Shown piece after piece: positions 33,269 to 44,951 of a stretch of DNA of 64,000 nt (positions within the stretch are counted from its first letter, which is position 1; each line of letters begins with the position of its first letter). Origin of the DNA: Capniomyces stellatus (Eukaryota; Kickxellomycota; Harpellomycetes; Harpellales; Legeriomycetaceae); the NCBI GenBank assembly GCA_001661515.1, contig LUVW01000023.1:713885-777884 (forward strand). Direction: 5' to 3'. The position numbers and the translations under genes are program-made. Under the pieces are notes generated by a model. It saw only the letters and a program-made list of their open reading frames with translations. It did no database searches and was not told where the DNA came from.

Positions 33269-34648
33269 TTGATAAGCAATGCCAAATCAATTAATTGGAA
33301 ATCTGTGTATTTGAAGATAAAAGTTAACTGTAATAGTGGAACAGGGTAAAATGAATGGGTTTTCCAGATTATTTAGTTTCACGCTTTGCACATTAGTCCT
33401 AATTTGCTTGTGGATAAGCGGAAACAGTTCAAAGTAATTAAAACCAAAGAAGATACAACGAAGCAAACCATTTTTTTAGCCAAAATTAATGGTTGTCTTT
33501 TTTTATATCAATAGTATAAAAGAAGGCATAACGAATAGAGTATACTAATAGTTGCGAGATATACATTTATCATTTGGCTTTGTGAGCACCAAGAATATTT
33601 GCAATAAGCTTGGTTTGCATCATGCTCCCAAATATTAAAACAGACTTGACTTCATTTCACACCTTTCAAACATTTTTAGAGCTTTTTTAAGCTTTTTATT
33701 CTAATAAAGTGTTGCTTGACATCAGTAAAATGGAGTCATCAGTTTAGGCCAATAAAAGCAGCGATAACGAAATAGTCTGGCTCAACTGAATAGGTTTAAA
33801 TGTTTTACTTTGGATTAAGTCCATGAAACTAATTTAATTAGGTAAAGACTGTTTAAAAAAGGCGATAAAAACTTACAATTAAGTTAGGAAAGGAAGTGCA
33901 GTATTGTTCTCTTCAATTAGAAAGATGAAATCCTAGCAAAGACAATAATATAAAGAATGCGCTATTAGCTGGAAAAAATTGTTAATTCCATTAATTCCAT
34001 CTTGGAAAGCTAAATAATCTTTTTGGATGGGTTTATTTGCCAGCAACCGAAAAAAAAGGTTATAAATAAAACCAACACGAAATAGCTCAGGTTGGACCAC
34101 TTTTGTCGGTATTGATATGAACCGTATTTCCTATACGGGCGAAAAAGTCACATAAACAAAACAAAACAACAACAACAACAACAGTCGACCTTGTGAGTGG
34201 GTAAGTGCGAGTCTGCCTAATAACCAAAGCATTAACAAAGAAACACTTTAATACACTAAAGTGGATTTTGTAAAATATAATCCGCTGCCTGGAATTCATA
34301 ACGTGAAAGTCTAGATCAACTAGTGTCTTGCTCACATTTGTAAAGAGAGTAAAGTATGACATAAAAACGCGGGGGGGGGGGGTAGATAGAGTTATTCAAG
34401 AATGGAATATACACTGTCTTGTGTTTTTGTACAACTAAAATATGTAAACAGAGGACAAAAAGCAGCTGTAAATCCGAATTTAGCCTAATCGTAGAGAGGT
34501 TGATGGCAGTAAATTTAACTCAAGAATAATGAAACGCTAAATAATAGGGTGCAATTAGAGCGGGAAGTAAGTCAATCCTAGACTGTAAAAGAGGGAAGTT
34601 AGTAAGAAAATAACCAAACGCAGAAACAAAAGCTGAACGGGAGGTATT
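33269..34648. other. Non-coding spacer
   Basis: About 1.4 kb of AT-rich DNA upstream of the AF4-like gene, with a G12 tract at 34371-34382 and a short CAACAA run near 34168. An open minus-strand frame at 34087-34362 has no family resemblance. Presumed to contain the AF4-like promoter. Confidence 0.5.
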
Positions 34649-37600
34649 ATGAGAACAGAATTCAACATAGTGGATAATTTTATGGTAAGTCTTGACACAT
34701 TATTTGTGTTTTGTTTTTATTCCTTGAACTTTGGATAAAAGACAATGTAAATTTAAAGAGATGTGATAGATAAACAAAGGAATGATAAATTAATGGTGAC
34801 TAGATAACAGAGATAAAGAAGAAAAAAACATTGTTATGGCAAATAGGTAATAGGGAATATTGGAGAAAGAAAGGAATATATTTGTGAAATTAAGAGAAAT
34901 AGGGAAGGTTACAATAAGAAAGTATATCCAGAAGAGGAGCGGGAAGGATACAGCGGGAAAACAGAGGTTTTTTTTGAAAGGGTAGTTGGTAAAGAGGATA
35001 TTTATAGGCAGGATAGCAGCGTGAGTGGAATCTGGAGCTCAAAAAAGGATCTAAAGCCAACAAAAATACCAGCAGGATCAGAATCGGAATCAATACCTGT
35101 ACCTGTACCTGTACTTGCGACTGTGCCTGTGACTGTGCCAGAAATAGGGGTAGAAGCAGTAGCAAAAATGTCAGCACCAAATACGTATCCAAAACCAGCC
35201 AATAGCCACTCATCGATTGGTAATAAGCTGAATACCAGTAATGAAAACAGCAAAGGAAACAAAAACGGGCACGAGAATGGAAAAGAATCCATTAGATCGA
35301 CAGATAGGTCATCAAACGAGCACATGGTTAATAGCAAAGCCAGTGGTATGAAAACCACACAAACCAGGTCTGAGTCTGTAAGCATAAACATCGGAGGGGC
35401 CAGAAGTGACGGTTTACAAGCAGGGCTGAGCTTGCAAGCAGACATGGCAAGAGTGCAATTTAGGAACATTGAAAAAGTTGAGAGTGGAGCAGATATGTTT
35501 ATTAGGCACTTTGGGACGATTCCGTTTGAAAAGTTTGATTATGGGTTTTCATTTATTAACGCAGTGAGAAGAAGGCAAATTGAAAGTGAGACGAGGGGCG
35601 GTGCCAAGAGTGCCGCAAAGAGCCATGTCAAGAACAGTTTTTCTGTTGGTGCAGTGGGCAGCAACCAGGATTCCAGCTTGATTTTAGATAGCAGAAACAA
35701 GGACGTTTTTGCGGATACGCTTGATGTGAAGATGACTGGCGAAGAAAGCAGCATAAATGGCAGCAGAAAACTCAACAGAAGCGGGCAAGCAGCCAAGGAC
35801 AAGCCAAGGGCGTTGGGCACCATCAAGTCACACGCCTCGTCAGAAAGCGTCGACTCGTTGTTAAGAGGAAACAAAGGTTACGGAGGCAACACCTTAAACG
35901 GTAAAGAGGGTACTAGGAAGCCTGGCTCTTGTTCAACCAAATCAGAAGTTCTTGAGCCTCGAGGGTAAGTTTTGCAGTACAGCGTCTAATATCCACTACT
36001 TTGTATATACGTGCGGTTTGCTAAACGTTTGTGATTGTTTGTGTTTAGGATTCTTGACAGTCTGCTTGACGATATAGGCGTTAAAACAGACGAGTCAAGC
36101 GACAGGAGAAATGCGAATAGCGGCCAGCAGGTAATTTGACTTGATTATATATATTTTTTATTTTATTCTGTTTATTATTTTATTTTGTTTGTTGTTTAAT
36201 TGTTTTAAAAAAAGGTCGGGAGGTGATTGCTAAGGCTATTTATCTGATTGTTCACTTTGAATTTTTAGAGCGTTGGGTTGTTTCAGCCATGTAGTCTGAA
36301 CGAAATAGAAAGAGTATTAGAGGTAGAAACTTTGACACGCTGACTCACGGATGTCATTTATAAATACAATGGAATATTATGAATCTATAGGCGTTTTAGT
36401 GGTTGAATTTGACACGAAAAGACGACAATGGGATAAATGATCCTGAATTTGGTTTGACTTGAATTTGATTTGATTTGGTGTGGTATGGTTGTATTGAATA
36501 GGAAATGATGAGACCACTTCCACCAAAACTACTGGGAACAGACTTTAGAAAGTTAAAAAGTGACGATTTGGCTAGCCCTAACAAAGGGTCAAGGAGTGAC
36601 AAGGAGAGCAAAAGCAAAGAGGAGACTAGTGAGAGTGAGAAGTGCGATAAAGTCAGACTTGATAGCAAGGGTGTGAAAGCGAACAAAAGAAATGGAGAGG
36701 ATATGAATGGTGGAGAAAATGAAAGCGAAAGAAATGGGTTGAAGAGAAAACACGTGATTAGGATAAATTTATCAAAGCCATTGATAGAAGATGTGAGTCA
36801 GTACCTGGGAGATGGGAGTGAGGAGAGCGGGGTAATCGAGGGAAATAATCAGAACCAGAACCAGAACCAGAATCAAAATGGAAATGTGAATGAAGAGACA
36901 ATGAGAAAGTCAAATGGTAAGTTAAATAATGAGGAAAAGGCAGAAACCAAGGATTTGATAGTGAGGTTAAGCGATAATCGCATCCTGGACGAGGCAGAAA
37001 AGGAAAAGAAAAAGAATGAAGAGAATATCAAAAAGGAACAAGAAAGAGAAAAGGAAAAGGAAAAGGAAAAGGAAAAGGAAAGAGAAAGAGAAAGAGAAAG
37101 AGAAAGAGAAAGAGAAAGAGAAAGAAAATATTCAGAACGATCAAGGTCTAAAAGAAGTAAATCAAAGTCAAGATCAAGATCGAGGTTGCGAGATAAAAAG
37201 AGAACAAAGGATATATCAAGATCACAGTCACGATCTAGGTCGCGATCAAGAGTGGGAAGTAGAAATGAAGATGGAGGTGAAAGTGTGGATTTGAAGACAA
37301 GTTCGTACTCGATAAACGGTAGAGCAGGGACCAGAATGACAGAAAGCACACGGTCAGGCAGAAAGGAGAGCAGCAACGAGGGCGAAAGCAAAAGAGGTGA
37401 AGATAAGGATGGAAGCAGAGGAAGAGACAGAGACAGAGACAGAGGTAGAGGTAGAGGTAGAGAGGGGGCAAGGTCAAGGGGGACGTTCAGGGGACGATCG
37501 CGGTCAACCACAAGATCGCGGTCGAATTCACGGAACAGGAGAGGAGGGGATAAAGAAAGGGGCCACTATGCAGAGGATGCTGAGGGCCGAGACAAAAAGA

Positions 37601-38553
37601 AGCGGACAGGCAGTGTGCTGATATCGCCAACACGAGATGGATCGGCGGCACAGACACCAAACACGGCGAACAGGCACGGGGGCGAGGGGCCAGGAGGCAG
37701 CAGGAGTGGGGGATGGGCGTTCAGCTTTGTGGAGGCGAGGGAGGGGCTGAGCAAAGAGGACGTGGAGAGGTACAGAACCAAGTTTGGGCAGTACAACGCG
37801 TTGGCAAGAAGGTACAAGCACGCAGCTGACAAGGTGCGCGACCAGAACAGTCTGCTGGCAATGGTCAACTACACAGAGGCGCTGGTCTGTTTTGTTGAGG
37901 GGTTCTGGTACGGCCACGGTGTGTTCAACGGCATCAAAGTTGTTGACAACTGGATGAGTTTGGTACAGCTTGGCAAGTTTGTGTACCAGAGCTGTGTGTC
38001 CAAGCGGTACACCCTGCTTGCTGCCATTGTTGCACACCTGCTTGCCCTTGTCAACTACCAGTCCCTGTCTCTGTCCCAGAGCCTGGCTGCCCAGCTATCT
38101 GCACACCTAAACTGCAGTGGTACCACCGACAACTCAGCTGTACAGTCGCACCCTGCAAATGTACATTCGAACCCTCTGACTGTACAACTACACAAGCTCG
38201 TTTTGCAATGTGGCCAGTATTCGGCCGACTCGGCTCATTGGCTTGGCGAGGCTAGTTCAAGCCAGGCGTTTCGGCCCCAGGCGTTGGCCAGTGCCTTGCC
38301 AGAGTTGTGGGCCCGGTGCTGCCTGAGGCCAAGTGAAACGTTTGGGAGCCGGTCCAGTTACCAGGAACGCGACATGTATGAGGTGTATGGCGATGAGGGC
38401 CATCGGAGCTCCACTTTGCCTTTGCTACCGCTTGTGTACCCGATATCGCCTATGAGCGAGGTCTTTGATGTATGTGCGTTTAGTAGGCAGGCGCTAAGAG
38501 AACATGTTCGAAGAAACAATCTATCCAATTTCCAGCACCTGCCAATCCAATAA
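34649..38553 (+). CDS. AF4/FMR2-like super elongation complex scaffold (AFF-type C-terminal homology domain)
   Basis: Five exons are proposed: 34649-34684, 35012-35964, 36049-36130, 36269-36322 and 36502-38553. They are joined in matching phases (0, 2, 0, 0) and give 1058 aa, against about 1160-1310 for human AFF proteins. The exon 4/5 joint makes LNEIERVLEEMMRPLPPKLL, which resembles the AFF block with EILKEM followed by Pro-Pro. A disordered middle carries Asn-Gln, Glu-Lys and Glu-Arg arrays and an Arg/Ser-rich region (about 545-720). The end, about 785-1058, looks like the AF4 C-terminal homology domain: YNALARRYKHAADKV, NYTEALVCFVEGFWYGHGV, YTLLAAIVAHLLALVNYQS, FSRQALREHVRR. AFF proteins hold P-TEFb and ELL together to release paused RNA polymerase II. 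A conserved-looking FIRHFGTIPFEKFDYGFSFI lies in exon 2. The first exon, and whether exons 1-4 form a separate gene, are the least certain parts. Confidence 0.7.
37040..37127 (+). repeat. GAAAAG / GAAAGA hexamer arrays (Glu-Lys, Glu-Arg)
   Basis: About six GAAAAG units run directly into about seven AGAAAG units within the AF4-like gene, coding Glu-Lys then Glu-Arg alternation. The switch from Lys to Arg is one base per unit, so one array probably seeded the other. Confidence 0.85.
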
Positions 38554-38947
38554 CTCATCACTGTACATTAATTCCCTCTCCTCAACTTGTTTTTATTGCC
38601 GACCTAGTTAATGCATTCTCTAGTCCACTCCCTTTTATTTATTTATGTTATTATTATTAATATTGCCATCATCATAAGCAGACTCGAGAATAATATAAGT
38701 TAATTGATTGATTAATAAATATATTAGAATAATAATTAGTAATAATAAAGTAAAGTAAAGAGAAATGGCACTAATGGCAAATGCAAATGTAAACAAAAAT
38801 GTGTATTAGTAAATCCCGCCTTTCCTACTCCTACTTTTCTACTCCTTTTCTACTCCTTTTCTACTCTTTCTACTTTTTTCATTTTTTTTTTCCGCGTTGT
38901 CAATACACACATATAACCCATGTTATATGTTGTTCGTTTGACTGGTG
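38554..38947. other. Convergent 3' intergenic region
   Basis: AT-rich DNA between the 3' ends of the AF4-like gene (plus) and the Hsp20-like gene (minus), with a C/T-rich CTACTCCTTTT-like repeat at 38825-38875. Presumed terminators; nothing else seen. Confidence 0.5.
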
Positions 38948-39838
38948 CTATCCTCTTGGTATAGTAACAACCAAAACCTCGCTTTCAAAAACCGCAACAG
39001 CCTTGTCGAGCAGGCATTTAGGTGGCAAGCAGAACCCAGACATAAACGGCATAGGAACAACCAAGGTGCAATGGCAAGTATGTTCAACGCCCTTCCAGTT
39101 GCCGCAATGGCTGTGGTATTTGGCCTCGCCATGAACAACCACGTTTGCGCGTTCAACAATGTCCACCATCAGCTTGTCCTTGCTTGCGCCTGGGACAAAG
39201 CAGTGGATTTGAAAGATCTTGTCGCTTGTATACACCTTCATTTCCGGCACCCACTCGCTTTCTTCGATTTTGTAGCTGTCAATTACTTTGTATCCGGGGA
39301 ATATTCTCCATGTGTTTATTGGCTTTGGTTTTGGCGGTGGAAGAACTGGCGGTGGTGGTGGCGGCGGCGGTTTGCACTCGCACTTTCCGCCCCCGTAGTA
39401 GTATTTGTGGATCTCTACCACCTTACAACACAGCTGTCCATGACCCCCACACAAACAATTTCCATGATGATTCCCATGATTCTTGTCATGGCAATGATGC
39501 TCATGTCCCCCACACCCTACCTCCACCTTCTTTGCTGGCACAACTTCCGCCTTCTTCTTCTCTGTCTCCTTTACTTCCACCTTCACGTCCACCTTCTCCC
39601 CAAGCTTCTTTCCAAACTTCAAATCAAAATCCAAATCAATCACCTTCATCGCTGGCTTCTTCTCCTCCTTCTTTGGCTCGGCTGGTTTTGTCACACAGCT
39701 TCCCCACCCTGGAAACTTTGGGTGCTTTGTGCTCCATTTCCCAAACTCATCGCACTTGTCCGGATGGAACTTTTTGTCCGCGTAAATGTGCAAACACCCA
39801 TCCGCATCCTTCATGTCCTTTTCGAAATTCGAAAACAT
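38948..39838 (-). CDS. His/Cys-rich protein with C-terminal Hsp20-like (alpha-crystallin-type) domain
   Basis: A single-exon ORF of 296 aa. Residues 1-50 hold three Cys (DGCLHIY, DKCDEFG, WGSCVT). A Lys/Glu-rich stretch follows. At about 107-160 there is a dense His/Cys cluster (CGGHEHHCHDKNHGNHHG, NCLCGGHGQLCC, KCECK) that looks able to bind several metal ions. A polyproline linker comes next. The C-terminal 110 residues resemble an Hsp20/alpha-crystallin or p23-type beta sandwich: MKVYTSDKIFQIHCFVPGAS, KDKLMVDIVERANVVVHGEA, and the closing AVFESEVLVVTIPRG. The characteristic GxL motif is not clear, so membership is distant. No signal peptide is seen. Chaperone or metal-storage roles are inference only. 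Convergent with the AF4-like gene. Confidence 0.72.
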   Translation of the reverse strand: MFSNFEKDMKDADGCLHIYADKKFHPDKCDEFGKWSTKHPKFPGWGSCVTKPAEPKKEEKKPAMKVIDLDFDLKFGKKLGEKVDVKVEVKETEKKKAEVVPAKKVEVGCGGHEHHCHDKNHGNHHGNCLCGGHGQLCCKVVEIHKYYYGGGKCECKPPPPPPPPVLPPPKPKPINTWRIFPGYKVIDSYKIEESEWVPEMKVYTSDKIFQIHCFVPGASKDKLMVDIVERANVVVHGEAKYHSHCGNWKGVEHTCHCTLVVPMPFMSGFCLPPKCLLDKAVAVFESEVLVVTIPRG

Positions 39839-40599
39839 TCTTTCTTCTTTCTTCCTTTCTTTAATTTAACCCTTGTTTGTGTGTTTATGCTGAATTAAAC
39901 CGCCTTCCCTTTCCTCTCTCTCTTGTTTCTTTCTTTGCTTAAATTCTATTTTATCTTGTAAGCATTCAACTTGTAAAAAAAAACTGTACAGAAAGTATCC
40001 TCTTTTTCTTTTTCTTTCTTCTTTTCTTCTCTTTTCTTTTCTTTTATTTTGCTTTACTATCCGTTTTATATTATCTAACTATGTTTATTAAACCATGTAT
40101 CTACTCTATTAAGCTCTGCTTACACCATAAAGTCCTCCCTATCAAACCAACTAACAACAAAAAAATAAAACAAAAAAAGGGAAAATAAAAACGCCTCTTT
40201 AAATCAGGTTGTGTCTATCAAATTATGAATTTGTTACTATATCCCAGTATTACTTTTTTCTTGATGATTTTTTCTCTTTATTCATTTTGGCTGAACAAGA
40301 CTAATTATAACCCACACCTAAAAATAAAAATAAATAAAAATCAGAAACAGAAACAGTTCAAACTTGAGCCTACTTTGTTTCCAAAGCTAGTAGTATCATA
40401 TTAGTTTCTTTCCTACATCAAACCATTAACAACTCCAACTATAGTATTTTGCATTATCCCATAACATCTCTCTTCACTTTACAACTTTACAGCATTTCGC
40501 TTGGTTAACTTGTCACCAAAAACCATACTACCTTGCTTTTCTTTTTTTCAAGCTACATATTACATCTACCCTTTGCTCCTACTCACTCGTCTTTCTTGC

Positions 40600-40631
<32 letters not shown>

Positions 40632-40643
40632 NNNNNNNNNNNN
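40632..40643. other. Short assembly gap (12 N) inside poly-C
   Basis: C run 40601-40631, then 12 N, then C run 40644-40659. The true tract length is unknown. The stretch is intergenic, so no gene is affected. Confidence 0.95.
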
Positions 40644-42355
40644 CCCCCCCCCCCCCCCCACCCTTCCTCCCCCCCCCATCACTTTATAACGCTGTATCAT
40701 TCATGTTTTTTTATTCTCCACTTTATGAGTAGTTCCACTTCAACGTATTATCATTCACTGTTATCCAGGCTTCTTTAAAAAGACGGTAATTAGCCTGGAT
40801 TTGTCATTTACTAATTTGTCCCAAAGCAAAGAGATTTTCAACGTGAAATATTTATTCCCAATACCCTGCCTTTACTTTTTTTTTCCTTCTTTACTTTCAA
40901 GTCTTCTCCAGTTTCCCATCACATGCCCAACTGCTTTATTCACCACACTTTACTATATGTTTGCTTGTGTAAAATATGCCTTTTAGCTCATGATATTTTT
41001 CTTGTCAATGCTTTTAAACCATCTCGCCAAAGCTTATTGATTCCCAACCAACCCTCATTTAAACCCATATTTAAAATCTTATTTAAACTCTTATTCAAAC
41101 TCAATTGATAAGGCCAAACGCACAAATATCTACAACTAACTTTCTTACTATTATTTTTGCAAATCCATCTTTAACTTGTCTACACAATTATGCCTTATTA
41201 TTTCTAGCTAACAATTCTCTGGGAATTTCTCGGTTTTACTATATCTCAGCTCCCCCGACAAACTACAGTTATCTTGGCTAGCGTGCTCTGCCCACAACCC
41301 CCTTCTGATCTTTATTTTTTCATCCCTTATTCATTGTTAACTGCACTGTGCTTTTCTTTACAATGCTCAAGAATGCTGTTTTTTTTTCCTTGATCTTTTT
41401 GATTTTCATTTCCGTAAATCGGTTGTAAACCTTAATTAATTCCTATCCAACCTTCCCTCTTTCCTATCTTTTTTTTCTTATTCTTTCTATGCGCTCGATT
41501 GAATTTGTTATCAAAGAATTCAGCTAATACTCGTTTACCTCACTTCCAACGCGTAATTTGTCTTTTCCTACTATTCGCACATTTGGCTCATCTCTATAAT
41601 TCCCAAGGTAATTTCAACCTTTTAATTTTCCATTTAATCATCTATTTCTTTTTTTTATTATTAAAAATGAAAAAAGTCGTTTGAAATTAATGAAAAAGTC
41701 TATGTGATTTACATAATTTCGTGTTCTTTTTGCACAATTTTCAAAACTCAACTTTATAATACGCCTTTCATTAGTCAAAAGCATAAATCCAGGAATTAGA
41801 GTTATAAACAAATCATCCCAATTCTATAAAACAATACCACCATTTTTCACCATTACAAATCCGAAACTGACTACTACTTAATCGTTTTGTTTCCTTGCAA
41901 AATTATCAAACTCAGCCAAAATATATTTTATTTCATTGGCCTTCAACCAAGGCATGACTCTTTTAATTGGCAAACTATTCTGCAGACTTTGCCAACTCTT
42001 TCAGAAAACTTTGTACTTTTATTACTGTTACCAGTTATTGCGAAAAAAAAAGCGATAAATTAATCAGAATTCAAAATCAAATAACAAGATGTTCGATTTA
42101 GTGCGAGATTTGCTTTAGCCAATTTTTTTCAATGGCAGCCTGGCGTTTAATCGCGAAAGCATATTTAAATCTCTGACCAAGTGGTTGATATGATTGGTTG
42201 AATAGCCAAACCAACAAACTGAAAATTAGACTATGGATGGCAAAATAAATAACAAATTAATAATCATCCAAAAAGCGCAAGTAGTTTCAATAAAAAAAAA
42301 TGTATAGAAGCTAATGAGCAATCCAATTAAATAAGCTAAGCACCATATCGGAGTC

Positions 42356-42386
42356 AGAGTCAGAGTCAGAGCCAGAGCCAGAGTCA
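42356..42386. repeat. GAGTCA / GAGCCA hexamer tract
   Basis: About five units, the right ones changed to GAGCCA. It lies just beyond the 3' end of the ankyrin pseudogene and could be a remnant of a coding array. Confidence 0.75.
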
Positions 42387-42408
42387 CGCACATCTCCTAG
42401 TCCATTAA

Positions 42409-44334
42409 TCACAACTCTGAGTTCTCAACACTGTTTCTTGAGCAAATATCAATAATATCAGAATGATTGGGATTATCCAGAGTAGTGCCACAATCGAGCA
42501 ATAGTTTGATCATCTGAGCATTCTTTTTTTTGCAAACCCGCTCAAGACCATTGCGCTCTTGGTTACTCAAATTCGGTTTATGTGATAGCAAAAATTAAAA
42601 TATTTCAGTGTTGTTGGATTTGAATGCCTCCCAAGCCCCGCTATAAAACGAATTATCCATAACAAGCACATTATCAATCAGCTTGTTGGCCAGCTCGATG
42701 TCATTCGTTCTGCGAGTCATTCCATGTATTTCTTCACCATTGTGAGTTGGTACAACTAGCCTATCCACTATCAGAGCTAGAGCCTTCGAATAATTGTTTC
42801 ACAGACTCCAATTATTTCATTATAGCGTTCATGACCCACTACAGCACCGCTTCTAGTCAATATTTTTAACATTTCAATGTTGCTGTTTTCACAAGCCAGA
42901 CTAATACCGTTGTAGCGTGTAATTTCTAGTTTGGCACCATTTTCAAGCAAAAATTTCACCATTTCTACATTATTATTATTATCACAGGCGTCATCAATGC
43001 CGTTATATTCTTTACTGTCCAGTCTAGCACCAATATCTACCAATATTCCAGCCATAATGAGCTATTTATTTTGCTCAAAACCAAAAAAATTTCAACTTTT
43101 GAACCTTTTACTTTAATCCATGCTCAACCAGTACTTTCGTAATACCAACCGCCTTGTTTTCTATCTCTTTTCTAAAGTCCAAACATAGTAATCGTTAAAC
43201 GTCAGTTTATTGCAATCAGTCGAGTTTTCCTTTGAAGTTCTGTCAATTTGTATTATGTTTAGTTGTCCTGAAATATTCGTTGGATCGATATTTTCTTTGT
43301 GTTTAGAGACAAATACTAATACTCGATAAAAAAGATACTCAATACTAGAAACAAACTTGTATCCTCAAAGTTGGCAAAATACATTATTTCTTGAATAAAT
43401 TCTGCTGCCTTGAATAACCCGTCTTGCTCAGAGTTTCTCAGCATCTTTCTCTATTTGAAATATTGATAATACTCGCTACTACGTATACAGAAAGTAGTGT
43501 CAGCATTGATAATACTTTCAACCATGGCTTTGTAAGCAGACAAATCTCTTCCTACACTGCTACGCTGCTACTTGATAGCTCTGTAGTACCCAGTAGTAGT
43601 TTTTTTTATTAGCTGATGTTCGTAGAAAATAACAATCTCGTTTACGCAACAAGGTCTTTGTTTGCTCTTGGTCTGATATCCCAGTCATTAATACTTTGTC
43701 TTAAATGTTAATATTTGAGAACAGCGATGCCTCTTAAACCATGAAATTGTCTGACTATCAACCCTCCGCTTCCAATGTCAAAATTTCTATAATCTTCTGG
43801 ATCTACCATCACTATGTTTATCACATTGATGTCCAGCACTATATTATCTGGCACATTTGTATTAGTAAGCAGAATCGTTTTATTTCTCGAATCTAAAACT
43901 GTGTACATTTTCACTATCCACTCTTCCATACTTTTCCAATTATATTCTTTTGCCAACTTTGCCAACCTCATATATTTTATTCGTTTGCGGTTTGCTAAAG
44001 CTCCAATAGCAGCCTTTTAATCCATTGCTGTCATGTGATATTTGTTTATAACATTGCTCTCAAACTCCTCCAAACCATTTAAACCGCTGTCTATACTCCT
44101 TGTTTACAAATCTAGAAGCTATGTACTCACATCGAGTTCGTTTGATACCCGGCAAAGTGCTATTGAAAGCGTCGATATCTCTGGCCTTTGGGCTAACACA
44201 GGTATTTCCAATACAACACTCTCCGGCAAATCATTGAAACAAAGTCTTTCCTTTTATGTTGTATTTGCCAAAAATTCATTTTCATTTTTATTTTATTTTA
44301 CTGCTTTCACTTACACTCATTTTCTTTACTAGAT
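42409..44334 (-). pseudogene. Degenerate F-box / ankyrin-repeat protein gene
   Basis: On the minus strand, coding remnants appear in several frames broken by stops and shifts. From the 5' end: an F-box-like start (LPESVVLEIPVLAQRPEIST, 44240-44280), then RCEYIASRFVNKEYRQRFKW (44100-44160), then an 87-codon open piece (43708-43971, KEYNWKSMEEWIVKMYTVLD). Further on come fragments such as HKENIDPTNISGQLNIIQID. At 42777-43055 there are clear ankyrin-type units (NVEMVKFLLENGAKLEITRY, NIEMLKILTRSGAVVGHERY), and at 42409-42591 another (NAQMIKLLLDCGTTLDN). F-box/ankyrin proteins are usually SCF ubiquitin-ligase adaptors and form large families in some basal fungi. There is no intact frame, so it is read as a pseudogene. 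Boundaries are approximate. Confidence 0.7.
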
Positions 44335-44951
44335 CTATTCCAACTTTTCTGTTTAAACTAACAACTAAATCCAGAATTTGATTATTTAGTTTTAGTGAAA
44401 ATAAATCTTTCTTACTCTTTCAAAGAAGGTTTTTGCTTTTTTTTGATCAATTTCCAGAAATAGAGCAAATATGGTGGAAAACGATCGAAATGACTTGGTT
44501 AACGTTTTGCTCTCGTTTTAGACTTTTTCTTTTGGTGCTAAAGCAACTGAATTTAATGCCTATTTTAATTGGGTAGTTTCTGCTACTTTTGCCGACTTTC
44601 AATTTTTGTTTTCGTCGTTTAAATTTCAAAAAGTCTCTGCAGCTCTCAAACCAAGAAGATTACATAAAACCCATTGGATTTTGTTCACAGAAAACTGGAC
44701 TTGGACCAAAAACTCCGAAACCTGGCCTTGTTTCATCATATTCTCAACTTTTTTTCTTTACAAAATTAAGAATTTGAACAAGGAGAAATGTAAAGAGAGT
44801 TGGTTATGAAAGAGTGTTGATGCATTATTCTCAAAGTGAATCTTTTGGCAAACAGTCTATACATTTCTGTTAAAAGCTGATAAACTTTAAACACACCGGC
44901 TATACGTCAAACTTTAATAGAAAGCAGAGCAACTAAGAACCCTTACTCATA
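44335..44951. promoter_or_regulatory. Spacer upstream of the ACS-like gene
   Basis: About 600 bases between two divergently oriented features, the ankyrin pseudogene (minus) and the ACS-like gene (plus). T-rich, no coding signal, no defined motif. Confidence 0.45.

Larger units (their letters stand above)
39839..42408. other. Long non-coding region with a poly-C gap
   Basis: About 2.6 kb upstream of the Hsp20-like gene, AT-rich with pyrimidine tracts. It contains a C-homopolymer split by a 12-base N gap and a GAGTCA/GAGCCA repeat at its right end. No coding sequence with family resemblance was found on either strand. The Hsp20-like promoter should lie at the left end. Confidence 0.55.

Noticed and set aside
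34087..34362. 91-codon minus-strand ORF
   Set aside because: No family resemblance, a poly-Val stretch from a CAA repeat, and no supporting splice or start context.
36269..36345. Reading exon 4 through to the TGA at 36343-36345 as the end of a separate upstream gene
   Set aside because: A GTAGAA donor at 36323 and the acceptor at 36501 join in phase and rebuild an AFF-like block, so one gene is preferred; kept as an alternative.
36873..37511. 212-codon minus-strand ORF rich in Leu/Ser
   Set aside because: Antisense of the Glu-Lys/Glu-Arg arrays in the AF4-like gene.
38945..39898. 317-codon plus-strand ORF opposite the Hsp20-like gene
   Set aside because: Composition (Trp/Leu/His-rich, no domain) is that of an antisense frame; the minus strand has a coherent protein.
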